From: Euborellia annulipes
Lineage: Eukaryota > Arthropoda > Insecta > Dermaptera > Anisolabididae
Assembly (NCBI GenBank): GCA_023213315.1
Contig: JAKCPI010001668.1
Coordinates: forward strand, 1 to 64,000
Length of the DNA: 64,000 nucleotides
Direction of reading: 5' to 3'
Shown: positions 35,348 to 45,920 of the stretch, one piece after another
Numbering within the stretch: the first letter of the stretch is position 1
How the letters are laid out: each line of letters opens with the position of its first letter
Position numbers and translations under genes: made by a program
Notes under the pieces: model-generated
The model's database searches: none
Told to the model about the DNA's origin: nothing
Seen by the model: the letters and a program-made list of their open reading frames with translations, nothing else

Positions 35348-36340
35348 TTTTACTTTCTCTTCCCTATATATAAGAGAGGAAGTATTGGATTCATGTCAAA
35401 AATTCGATTTCGAAATTTTGAGTCCAAAAAAGTGGGTCCCGCAAAATGGTCTGACTGTGAACAAAATATCTCAAGAACAGAAAGAGCTAGGATGTTGAAA
35501 TATTATATTTAAGTTTAAGGCACCCTCCTAGCACATAACTCGAAGCTTTTGAATAAAATCGGCCCAAGAGAACTAATACTTTACAAATGTACTTTTTTAT
35601 GTACTTTTTCAGTTTTTTTCGATTTTCTCAAAATTTGCTCTAAGGATTTTGATTAAAATTCAAATATCAATTATTTTTTAGATGCTCTTTAAAATGTATA
35701 TTCTCATTTTGCTCTGAAAATTGATTGATACTTTACTCTTGTACTTAATTGAAAAGATAGGAGAAATGGTTGCCATGGTAACGAAATATAATATTTTCCC
35801 TGGTTTTTATAAATTTTACATTTTCAGGTCTATTCTCTAAAAATAGACTTTAAAATTTAAAATAAACAAATAGGTGTTAAAAAGTAATGTAAAAACAATC
35901 AGCGCTAAAAAATGCTATTCAAAATCACTTCATTGCCTCAAAAAGCTATTCTGTAAACAAAAATTTAAAGCCAAAGCGTTAACATTTAGTAAATAGTGTT
36001 AAAAATTAATGCCATGTCTAGGGGGTGCCGTTAATATTATATTTTAACGTCGTGTTTAAAATAAAAATGGCGTCCTTAACTTAAAAAGTACGGTTATGAT
36101 TTTGATAGCTTTGAAATAAAAGCAACATGTTAACGTCGCTGTTAAAACTTTGTTTAGAGAATAACATTTTTTTAACGCTGATTGTTTTTACCTTACTTTT
36201 TAACACCCATTTATTTATTTTAAATTTTAACGTCTGTTTTTAGAGAATCGATTTGCTTGAATTTTAATACAAGCACAGAAAACAACTTTCGAAGGTAAGA
36301 GAAAGTTGTGTGCTGAGCGAACAGTCACACCAGATTTTTT
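35348..36340 (+). repeat. Complete element A split by an AGGTCTATTCTCTAA MITE
   Basis: Both ends present. Perfect X-box at 35769-35782. The MITE lies within the TTTTACATCTTGAATT segment. Confidence 0.9.
35826..36252. mobile_element. AGGTCTATTCTCTAA MITE, copy 2
   Basis: Same inverted ends and GTTAAAA-rich interior as the 22696 copy. Nested in element A, so it was mobile after element A arrived here. Confidence 0.85.
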
Positions 36341-36585
36341 AATTTTATATCCATTATATTCAGAATATTGATATATCATATTTGTGCATTTCTTCTTCCT
36401 GGTTGTTATTAATTTGAGAAATATAATTTTTTTTTTAAGAAATGCTTTCCCAGCATTTCTTATTTGTTAGTAAAGCAAAAATTTTTAATTAGCTTCTTAT
36501 TTTTTTTTCCTTCAAGTTGCCAACAGCAAAAAAATCTCATAATTTTCTCGTTGTATTATCACGTGTAGGCAGGGTCAAGATTCTT

Positions 36586-36618
<33 letters not shown>

Positions 36619-37889
36619 GGGGAGGGAGATTGAGAGGGTTCAATTAAATTTTTTTCAATGGACTGTTTTTATTATTCTGGGAGATTATAGACCACATTTT
36701 GTATTAATTATTTATTAAAAATATAAATACTGTACACAACGTTTCGACTTTTTATTCTGCACTCGTTTCCAAGTACTGTGCACTGTTTAAAAAAAAAAAG
36801 AGAATTTTTGATCTATCAAGAAAATAGAAGAAATTCCCTATTGGCTTATTTAAACAAACGGTGCGGGATCGAAACATTTTTGAAAATAGTTTTCAATCCA
36901 AATTTTTGTAATTTTTCTTGATATTCTATATTATCTTCTTTTTTTTCCTTAAATACTAAATTAAATATTTTGCTTTAAATCAAGAGCTTAAAGATAGTTG
37001 TCGCTTTGACATAGTTGACGCGTCCTCTTTACTTCAATATTTTGCCGTTAGGCCTATAAAAGCAGAGTTGAAAATTTTATTAAAATATAATTTTCAATAA
37101 TCAAAAAAATTATGAAAATTTATAATTTATTTTGGATATGACAGAAAATTGAAATGTCCTATTACTCAAAATTGGATGTTCCTGTTGAAGAGATTCTTCT
37201 CGAAGTACGGCTTTTTCCCCTCGATGGTTATTTACTTGACATTTCAAGCGATGAATTGGTCTGAGCCCTCGCCAGAAATTACATTCTCAAATTTATTCTG
37301 AGTACATGCTTGATTTTATTATATAGGTCTACTATCAAACAGCTGCATATCTATTTAAGAGCGTTCTTTTTCCGTGATAATATCTTAGGAAACAGTCCAG
37401 GAAAAAATACAATTTTATTTTAGTTGATAGCATATATAAATAGCTGAAAATGAAGAGATTATGTCATCTGGGTGCGGGTCTTGTCCTGGAAGCAGCACCC
37501 AGGTTGGCATTTCCTGACATTCCAAGTAGGAGATGGAGATCGGGTCAAAGGAAGGAGTGTATTCCCCAAGGACGTCGTCGGTTTCATTCATATCTGTTGG
37601 TGATCAATTATCGAAGGGGAACGGGGAAAAAATTACTTTTTCTATTCAAATATAGCTTTACTATTTTATTTTTTCCCCTCAATAATCACCCTAAATTATT
37701 ATTATAAGAAATTTAATTAATGGATCCTTAACTATTGAAAAGCGAAGAAATTTGAGTAGCAAATTTTGTTAGTATTTTCCAGTCTTTTTTTCTTTAGATT
37801 TAATTGAAGATTACCAAATTTTTTTTCGTGACACCTTATTTTAATATTATTTTCCTGAAGAGGATAATTTTGGGGCATGAGCTTGTTGA
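36341..37889. other. No gene recognised
   Basis: Contains the poly-T tract, a scrap with AACGTTTCGAC near 36739, and a GC-richer single-copy patch at 37440-37640 with an 85-codon frame lacking any known domain. Confidence 0.45.
36585..36617. repeat. Poly-T tract of about 33 bases
   Basis: Homopolymer, followed by a G-rich stretch. No further feature is recognised close by. Confidence 0.9.
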
Positions 37890-38430
37890 ACCATACATAA
37901 ATGATAAACTTTTACTGTAGGTCTTTTCTGGCCAAATTTATTCCAAAATGTAGTCGACGTTTCGGGAGCTAAAAGTCTCCTTCATCAGGACTCTTTCTAT
38001 GTTTCTGTTGATATTCTGTTTCGAGTGATGGATACAACAAAAGAATCCTCATTTTGATGAGAAATGAAGATTGGGAAAACTGGTGTAAATAGTTGAACGA
38101 TAAATGATAATGTTTTTACTGGAGGTATTTTCAGTTTATCGACTAAATAGTGGAAAGTTTTGTTTGAAAATACCTCCAGTAAAAGCGTTATCATTTATCG
38201 TTCAACTATCTACATCAGGCTTTCTCAATCTTCATTTCTCATCATAAGGAGGGTCGTCTTGCTGTATCCATCAATCTCAACAGAAACAAGAAAGAGTCCT
38301 GATGAAGGGAGGAGTTTAGACCCTCTCTACATAGTAGAATAAATTTGGCCCGAAAATACCTCCAGTAAAAACGTTTATAATTTATCTATCGTTCAACTAT
38401 CTACACCAAGTTTGCCCAATCTTCAAATTC
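37890..38430. mobile_element. Palindromic hammerhead-type element with an extra arm copy
   Basis: 37890-38140 is mirrored by 38165-38345 around a centre near 38140. Part of the right arm recurs directly at 38350-38430. The left arm on the minus strand reads CTGATGA...GAAACGTCGAC with a CTCC/GGAG stem. Confidence 0.65.
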
Positions 38431-38653
38431 GCATGAGGTTGTGTTTGTTTGGTTATTCCAAGTATGTGTGCCTTTGATCTCGAAAGGTAACTTTCCGTAG
38501 AAACTCATTTTTAAAATTATCTTATCAGTAAATAAATTTAAAATGTTTTTGTTATTCCTTTAATGGGTAGTTCATTGATTCTTTAGATAATTTATTATTC
38601 AAAACATGGAATAAATTTAACCAATATTTTGATTAGAATCTAATTGGAATTAA

Positions 38654-38850
38654 AAAAAAAAAATCTAGTATGATTGGTCGCACAGCACACCACTTTCTTT
38701 TAATCTTTGGTAAGAGAAAGTTATGTTCTGTGCTTGTCACACCAGATTTTTGTGTCGATATATATTTGGTTTCCTGCGATATATTAAAATTCAAGATGTA
38801 ATACAATTTATAAGTATAAGGAAATATTTATATTTTGTTACCGGTGTTAC
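38654..38850 (-). repeat. Element A fragment with the large hairpin
   Basis: Hairpin and adjoining region up to a damaged X-box (GTTACCGGTGTTACC), then sequence is lost. A short ACCACTTTTTTCTGTG scrap follows near 38872. Confidence 0.85.
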
Positions 38851-39073
38851 CAGGAATGGGGGGGGAGGTAAAACCACTTTTTTCTGTGTGTCTGTTATCA
38901 ATTTAGAGGAAAAAAAAATTAGGAAAGGGATCATATCAATTGGAATATTAAAATTTCATCATGTCGTTTTCGCCATCTGAGGCAATTTCAACCCCATTTT
39001 TTTTTAAATTGTATTCAATATTGAGAGAAAAATTTTCTGATTATAAAAAGATTGATAAACTCTTATATAGATT

Positions 39074-39349
39074 AAATATACAAATTAAACACTAGGTTAT
39101 TTGTTTCAAAGGTTTTATTAATTAAAAATTAACACTTAATACGTATTTCGACAATTCCTTGTCATCATCAGAAGTGATTACATTCTAATACTCACTTCTG
39201 ATGATGACAAGGAATTGTCGAAATACGTATTAAGTGTTAATTTTTAATTAATAAAACCTTTGAAACAAATAACCTAGTGTTTAATTTGTATATTTAATTT
39301 TAATTTACAAAATGTTTCAACGAGAACCAACGGTGGAAAGTTTAAATCT
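39074..39349. mobile_element. Palindromic Penelope-like terminal element, 13-bp duplication
   Basis: 39074-39298 is a nearly perfect palindrome with arms of about 105 bp, followed by a 50-bp tail. Flanked by TCTTATATAGATT at 39061-39073 and 39350-39362. CTGATGA at 39198-39204 and GAAA at 39220-39223 bracket a perfect GACAA/TTGTC stem. Confidence 0.7.
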
Positions 39350-39420
39350 TCTTATATAGATTTTGTTTCACATTTTATAGATATTTTTCTCTTGTTTCTA
39401 AAAAAATCAACTCTCTAGAC

Positions 39421-39787
39421 CAGTGGTTCCCAACCGTGTGAAGTCCCCGGCACCCAAGGGTGCCACGAGAATGCCTAAGGGGTGCCGCGAGATATTTAGA
39501 TTTAAAAAAAAATAAAAATAAAGAGGCTGAAATAATAAAGTTTTGCTAAAAAAAAGGTCAAATGATTAAAATGGAAGCGGCAAAATTTTCCGTAGGTCGG
39601 AAAACTTTAACGCTTTGCACCAAAAAATAGGTCAAATAGATTTTCAGGCAAGGAAAAAAATTTGCCCCAGGGCAGGAAATAATTTCATTTTGATAGGGGA
39701 AAAAAGGAAGGGTGCCGCTAGTGTGTAATATAATATTCCCAACGCACCTTTGGGGTGCCGTGGACTTCAAAAGGTTGGGAACCGCTG
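39421..39787. mobile_element. hAT-type element, 367 bp, exact 8-bp duplication
   Basis: TIRs CAGTGGTTCCCAACC and GGTTGGGAACCGCTG, flanked by CTCTAGAC at 39413-39420 and 39788-39795. These TIRs are typical of animal hAT elements. Interior has GGGTGCC blocks near both ends and no transposase. Confidence 0.95.
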
Positions 39788-40084
39788 CTCTAGACGAATA
39801 TAAGAAAATTCCATCATTGTAAAATTTTTCTCTTTTTCAATTATATTTACGTTAATTGAGATGCGAAATGACAGGGAAAGTAAATCTTAACACTCCAGAC
39901 TGAGGCTGAGATCAGCGGGTATTTAGGTTCTCCTTGTCTTCATTAAATTTACGAGCTAAAGGAGAAACAAAATTCCTCCTTTCCATTTTAATATATTTCA
40001 ATTGAAATAATAAAACTACTAGCTGCTGCTCATGAGAAAACTTTAATCTAATTATTTTAAGTCAAATTAATATAATAAAACAAT

Positions 40085-40192
40085 TTTTTTTTTGATTCAG
40101 GGGACATCAAAATCTCGACATCGAATTTTTGACATGAATCCAATACTTTCTCTCTATTGGTATATTAACATATAGAAGTAAGAGAAAGTAAA
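40085..40192 (-). repeat. Element A terminal fragment
   Basis: Only the first hundred bases with the small hairpin remain. Confidence 0.85.
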
Positions 40193-40489
40193 AATCCGAC
40201 TTATGACAACTTTTTTTTACAATAAACAATTTCTAAATTCTTTTAGAAAAGAAAGAATAAAATTTTTTTTTAATTCTTAACTTACATTAGGATGTCCGCT
40301 AAAGATTTCATTCAAGCACTTAGGGGGCTTCCAAAAAGGAATAAAATAAAATTTAAAAACATATGGTGGCATGCAGCTGGTTTAATTAATATTAATAGAA
40401 AGGAACATTAACTTCTTTAAAATTAATTAGATAACAATCATAAAAGTATGGAAATAAATATAGAGGGGTAAAAAAAGAGTAAATTGAGA

Positions 40490-40680
40490 AAAAAAGCGCC
40501 TGAGAGATAGAGAAAGGCGGAGCTTGAGATGCACTCCCGTCCCCCTTTTTGCTGGACCAAGTGACCGGCCTTGGCTCTTCTCTCTCCCATCTCGTTTGGC
40601 TCGGATCCACTCGCTTTCAGAGAAAAGATCCAATTAATCGGATCGTCATCGTCTCTTTTAGTTGCCGTAAACAAAATATG
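40490..40680. other. Single-copy GC-richer island with three overlapping antisense frames
   Basis: Three minus-strand frames stay open for 68-78 codons across the same bases, which reflects low stop-codon density rather than coding. CCAATTAATCGGATCG is present. No splice-site pair was found that would make an exon. Confidence 0.25.
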
Positions 40681-40991
40681 TTGTTTTATATGTGAGAATT
40701 GAGCGAGAGAGAGAGAAAAAAAAACGTGTCGGATAAATTTGCCTTTTATCTTTTATTTTACTAAAATTTCCTTAATTGCTGTTCATTTAAATAGTAATTT
40801 TTTCTAGTAAATAAATTTGTGAGTAATCTCTCATAATGTAGGTTTAGAATTTTTAATTTGAAATACGTATATTTGACATTTACGATTTATTTTAAATATA
40901 TAGGCAATTCATTTTACATGACAATAAAGAAATATATAATATGTCAAGTTTAATGATTTTTGTACTTTAAAGGTTAACTTCCATCCTGGTA

Positions 40992-41155
40992 CAGTGAACG
41001 CCACAATTAAGTCCTCACCTGGTATCTAAAGTATATGGTATATAGTGAAATAATTTTAAATTTGAAAAGATAAAATAAATTCATCTGAATCAGATTTTAT
41101 TTTACCTTTTCGGTCATTAAATTTATTCACTATACCATATAGGCTCTACTAATAT
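40992..41155. mobile_element. Tc1/mariner-type MITE, right end lost
   Basis: Starts CAGTGAACGCCACAATTAAG after TA (40990-40991) and follows the 62575 copy until about 41155. A duplicated scrap of the element A core follows. Confidence 0.8.
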
Positions 41156-41273
41156 GCTATATAAAATTCGGGTTCTAGTACTTTATTGAAGTAAAAAAAA
41201 AAAAAACTTTATTGAAGTACTTTTTTAGTTTTTTTTTTTTTTTTTAATTTTATCAAATAAAAACCACCTAGCC

Positions 41274-41673
41274 AGGTCTATTCTCTAAAAACAGGCGTTA
41301 AAATTTAAAATAAACAAATGGGTTTTAAAAAGTAATGTAAAAACAATCAGCGTTAAAAAAACAAAGTTTTAACAGAGACGTTAACATATTGCTTTTATTT
41401 CAAAGCTATCAAAATCATAACTTTACTTTTTAGGTTTAGGACGCCATGTTTATTTTAAACACAACGTTAAAATATTAAAGGGTCCCCCTAGACATAGCAT
41501 TAATTTTTAACACTATTTACTAAATGTTAACGCTTTGGCTTTAAATTTTTTTTACAGAATAGCTATTTGTGGCAAGGAAGTGATTTTGAATAGCATTTTT
41601 TAACGCTGATTGTTTTTACATTACTTTTTAACACCCAGTTGTTTATTTTAAATTTTAACACCTGTTTTTAGAG
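41274..41673. mobile_element. AGGTCTATTCTCTAA MITE, copy 3
   Basis: Inverted ends of about 50 bp, from AGGTCTATTCTCTAAAAACA to its mirror ending TTTTTAGAG. Abuts element A sequence on the right. Confidence 0.85.
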
Positions 41674-41675
41674 TG

Positions 41676-42095
41676 TGTTCAATTTAAAGCATGAAGAAAT
41701 TAAGCTACAAGACTGAAATTTTATATTTAATTTAGTCACCCTCCGTGAGGCGTGAAAATAAGCGAAATGAACAAAATCGTCCAAAAAGTTCTAGTATTTT
41801 ACTGATGTACTTTATCAGTTTTTTTGATTTTCTCATAATTCCCTCCAACAATTTCGATTGAAATTCATAAGCCAATTATTTTTTATATGTTGTTTAAAAT
41901 GTATATTCTCATTTTGCCCTTGAAATCTTTTGAAGCACACTTTAATCTTGTATTTCATAGAATTTTAGATTAGATTTAGATTATAATCTAACTTCATAGG
42001 AAAGATAGGAGAAATACTGGTAGTTGCCATGGTAACAGAATATAAATATTTTCCCATATTTATAAATTTCACATCTTGAATTCTAATGGTAATAT
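41676..42095 (+). repeat. Element A copy lacking both ends
   Basis: Runs from GTTCAATTTAAAGCATG to CTTGAATTCTAATGG. Carries a short duplication of TTCATAG with a TTAGATT-rich insert, and a perfect X-box at 42023-42036. Confidence 0.9.
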
Positions 42096-42700
42096 ATATT
42101 TGTGGATAATAAATTAAATTTCAAAGTCCAAGAAACAAACACTTTCTTTTTAAATAATAATATAGAAGTATATATTGCTTACTGTTCTTTGTCAAAACAA
42201 TATACAGTATTTTTGTTTAGACTTAGTAACATGTTAGAGAAGTGGTTCTGATTCTAAACTCTCAATAAAATGTGCTTTGAGTCACGTCTATTTTATTTTT
42301 ATACCCAAAATATAAATTTTATCAGAATCTTTATTATAAAATTTGAATTTTTGTGAACATACAGTTTGTTGGTCAGTGGTATTTGAAGTAGCATCTGTCT
42401 TTGTAGGGGAAAAAAGAAGGGGACTGACTCCCTGTGCTTCCACCCCCACATGGGGATTATTATTGATTATTTCAGACCCCTCTGAGGATTGAATGGACTC
42501 CCTACGTTTTCTCTCTACGCCCTTCGCTCCTCGCCATCCGCTAACCAAGCTGGTAGAGAAGAGAGACCTTAATTGCTAGAGGGGCTTCCCCTTTCCCCAG
42601 CACACACCAACACTCTTTCAATTAAGCCCTTAGCTTAACTCACGTACTAAATTTCTTAAATTATAATACACTTAAGATTATATGAATTTTAAAAATATAA
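42096..42700. other. Single-copy sequence leading to ratchet site 1
   Basis: A GC-rich patch at 42395-42620 has no repeat match. The minus-strand frame here has no domain. Nothing further assigned. Confidence 0.45.
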
Positions 42701-42720
42701 TTCTTTTTGTTTCAGGTAAG
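42701..42720 (+). other. Candidate recursive splice site (ratchet point) 1
   Basis: A pyrimidine-rich tract ends in TTTCAG at 42710-42715 and is followed without a gap by GTAAGCAT at 42716-42723. An acceptor fused to a donor is the defining form of a zero-length recursive splice site in long Drosophila introns. A second donor-like GTAATC at 42761 would bound a 45-base recursive-site exon. It lies 28.1 kb from the exon-1 donor. Confidence 0.5.
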
Positions 42721-42911
42721 CATCATTCATTCAAAGATTTTTTAGAACTGCTTGTAAAAGGTAATCACCGAAATATTAGATTTCATTATTTATTTAAGAA
42801 GTGACATACTCTGATTAATTATCTTTGGGAATTCCAAATATAATACTTATCAAAAAACACATTTTTACTTTTTTACTCCCCAGTTCTAAAGACTAAACCC
42901 AAAAAATATTT

Positions 42912-43530
42912 ATTACTTTCTCTTATCCTATATATGAAATATATATATGGAGAAAGTATTGCGATCATGTTAAAAATTCGATGTCGAGGTTTTGAAAGAT
43001 ATACATGTTTTGAAACCCCTAATCCAAAATCTTGGTCTGTCTGTGAACAAAATATATCAGGAACGAAAAGAGCTAGGAGGTTGAAATTTTATATTTGAGT
43101 TAGGCATCCTTCCAAGGACTGAAAATAAGCTTTAGAATAAAATCGGCCAAAAAGTACTAGTATTTTACTGATGTACTTTTTCAGTTATTTTCGATTTTCT
43201 CAAAATTCGGTCTAACGATTTTGATTAAAATTCATAAATCAACTATTTTTCTGATGCTCTTTAAAAAGTATATCAGTGAAATTTTCCGTGGCAATCGTTT
43301 GAAGTACACTTTACTGATGTACTTTTTCAGTTTTTTGCGATTTTCTCAAAATTCGCTACAACGATGTTGATTAAAATTCATTAATCAACTATTTTTTTGA
43401 TGCTCTTTAAAAAGTATATCAGTGAAATTTTTCGTAACAATTGTTTGAAGTACACTTTACTGATGAGGAAGCATTCGCGTGGTCAAGTTTGGAACTTCAC
43501 AAAAACTCTGGTGCGAACGGTCACACCAGA
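42912..43530 (+). repeat. Element A, subfamily B, with internal 146-bp tandem duplication
   Basis: The subfamily B signature GCGATCATG is present. Units 43167-43312 and 43313-43458 are direct repeats bounded by ACTGATG, a heptamer present at two places in the normal element. The final hairpin is reduced. Confidence 0.9.
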
Positions 43531-43670
43531 AGTGTTGTTTAAAAAAAAAAGAAAGTTACTTTTGATATCCCATCTAATCTTTTTTTTTCTTCTTTTAATC
43601 ACTTAAGAATAAATCTAAAGCGTGTTTAAGATAGATAATCCCATTACACAAAGACAAGTCGATCACACTC

Positions 43671-43697
43671 TTTTTTTTTTTTTTTTTTTTTTTTTTT
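43671..43697. repeat. Poly-T tract
   Basis: Homopolymer preceding a G/C-patchy segment (43780-43870) of unknown origin. The frames open here on both strands are low-complexity artefacts. Confidence 0.85.
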
Positions 43698-44365
43698 GAA
43701 AGCTCGTGACTTTGACACAAATTTTATTGGTCGGTGAAATTTTTTTTCTAACCTCAATCCGGCCTGTTGGCTTAATAACAACAACAACTCGAGGCCACCC
43801 ACCCAAGTTGGCCCCCCGGGGGTCAAAATGGGGGCCCCCGGGAGGGTTGACAGACCTCTCACCATCCCGGATCTTTCTATTTAAGTGGATCCTTGAAATA
43901 ATCAATAGAGGGGGGTGCTTGTTTTTATTTAAAGCTCTTAAATTCGAAGAAAAGAACTTTGTTTGAAAAAAAAAAGTTTTCTCGATTATCAAAAGGTCTT
44001 TTAAATCTTTTCGGATTTTTATTCTCCGTTCATATTTAATTGCTTCCCGTATTGTGTGATAAAATGTATTTAAATTATTTTGATAGGGGGGAGTTGACTA
44101 AAAAACGAACTTTTTTTTCGGCTCAATGCGGGCGTTTCGGGGTCTAAACGACATCCATCCTCATAACGTCAAGCTAACCGACTCTCAACTGTGCGGTCGT
44201 TAAGAGCTGATTCTAATTATCCGCCCAATTACAAGACAAGATATCTTTTGACATTTCATGTCAGAATGGATGAGCAGAAGCGTACTTAAAGGGGAGGGGG
44301 CCGCTTCGGATTTAATACAGTAGAGAAATAAATTATTTTTATTTGTAATTGTTAATAACCACTTT
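43698..44365. other. No gene recognised
   Basis: A G/C-patchy segment near 43790-43870 may be the remnant of an unidentified MITE. 44100-44300 is GC-moderate and single-copy. Confidence 0.4.
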
Positions 44366-44950
44366 TGATCTGGTAGCTTGGCAACGGATTAAAGCAACAG
44401 TCACCCAAATCATTGCAGTTAACGGTGAAACCGAAACCTGGGGTGAGTGACCCAAAAGAATCACCATGTGGAACGTCCCCCGATAGCCATTCGTATTTAT
44501 CAATTAAATATATAAACCTATTGATGACTAAATAAAAAGAATAGCATCTATTCTATATTTCAATTATTAAGGTTGACATTTCGGTCTTGATTAAGACCAT
44601 CTTCAGAGCTTGTGGACTGTCAATATAGACACTTGAAATCTATCATTATAACGCAATAATTTTATATAAAATAATATTATAAATAGCTTATTTATATGTG
44701 CATATTATATATGATTGAATATTTATTTATATGTCTATAAAGATAGCCCTCAAGCTCTGAAGATGGTCTTAATCAAGACCGAAACGTCAGCTTAGTGGGC
44801 CTTAATAAATGAAATATACAAAGGCTGCAATTATTTTTACTTATTTTAGCTATAAAATCTGCATCATCAAATATTATTACTATATATAGAGGGATATTTA
44901 TATAACCCTAAATGGCCTCAGTAGCCGAGAGGGTAAATAAAAAAAAATCT
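44366..44950 (+). repeat. SINE-like repeat copy 2, split by a hammerhead-type palindrome
   Basis: Left part to about 44548 and right part from about 44880 match the 34048 copy, ending TCAGTAGCCGAGAGGGTAAA. The palindrome at 44556-44822 is the insert. Confidence 0.6.
44556..44822. mobile_element. Palindromic element with hammerhead-like core in both arms
   Basis: Right arm 44757-44785: CTGAAGA, T, a 6-bp stem GGTCTT/AAGACC with AATC loop, then GAAAC. The left arm (44578-44610) carries the same on the minus strand. Ends mirror as TTTCAATTATTAAGG and its inverse. Confidence 0.7.
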
Positions 44951-45149
44951 TGATCTTGAAAGAAAGGAGGTATGGCAAATTGGGAACCCGTCCAGGTTAC
45001 TAAAACTCTATATATCCCCTGAGTCTCCGAATCGTCAGCATTGAAAAATAAAGTTATAATAAACGACCTTCCTGTACTTTGTTAAGTATTAGTAAATAAA
45101 GTCTAAATAAGCTTCAGGCTAGGAAAACTAGAAAAATATTTATTTTTAT

Positions 45150-45245
45150 TTTTGCTGGTGGTTCAAGTGACCGGATCTGTTCAGACCCTAGTCAGCCTGG
45201 AGATTCCAGGTTCGACTCCCCCTTCAGAAAAAAAATATATTCACA
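45150..45245 (+). repeat. tRNA-derived SINE fragment
   Basis: B-box CCAGGTTCGACTCCC followed by an A-rich run. Best preserved of its family in the window. Confidence 0.5.
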
Positions 45246-45503
45246 GTAAATGTAAATATGATTAATCTTTCAAGACTTTCTGGGCTGAGGCCAATGCCAA
45301 TATAATTGAAATAAATTTTATTGCATAATACGGAAAGCAATGAAGCGAGTGATTTTGTAAATCATAAATTAATAGTTGAGATGTATACTATTGCAAGATT
45401 TTAAGTATGAGGGAAGCTAAATTATTTTATTTTATCACTCTGAATTCCTATGGTCAAATTTGTCTGTATACAATTTTCATACTGTTGATTTCCAACCTTT
45501 TGT

Positions 45504-45920
45504 CCTGGAGATGGTCACTACCCCGACAGAAACGTCAGCTGAAATTTACCAGCTCCAAAATCTTTTTTCAAAAGAGTGAGCAAGCAGTTAGTTATATTTC
45601 AATTTATTAACAAACCAGGGCCGACGTTTCGATCACATATGGGACCATCTTCAGGACCAGGTTAATGTCTGAAAAATATATTAATCCTCGCCAAATTAGT
45701 TATATTGGGCATACACAATTGTAAGTTGTCAATCATGATAATGCGTCAAATTTTATTATTATCATACCATGGACAGTGAGTGATGAGTTCACTCTGTCCA
45801 TGGTATGGAGGATTAATATATTTTTCCAGACATTAACCTGACCCTGTAGATGGTCCCATATGTGAGCGAAACGTCGGCCCTGGTTTGTTAATAAATTGCT
45901 TGCTCATTCTTTCTACCTAT
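45504..45920. mobile_element. Compound palindromic hammerhead-type element
   Basis: 45575-45690 is mirrored by 45800-45920, with an inner palindrome around the CCATGGACAGTGA pair at 45765-45807. An additional direct arm piece lies at 45504-45560. Arms read CTGAAGA...GAAACGTCGG (left, minus strand) and CTGTAGA...GAAACGTCGG (right). Confidence 0.65.

Noticed and set aside
40392..40674. Three overlapping minus-strand frames
   Set aside because: Simultaneous openness of three frames indicates lack of stop codons by composition, not coding.
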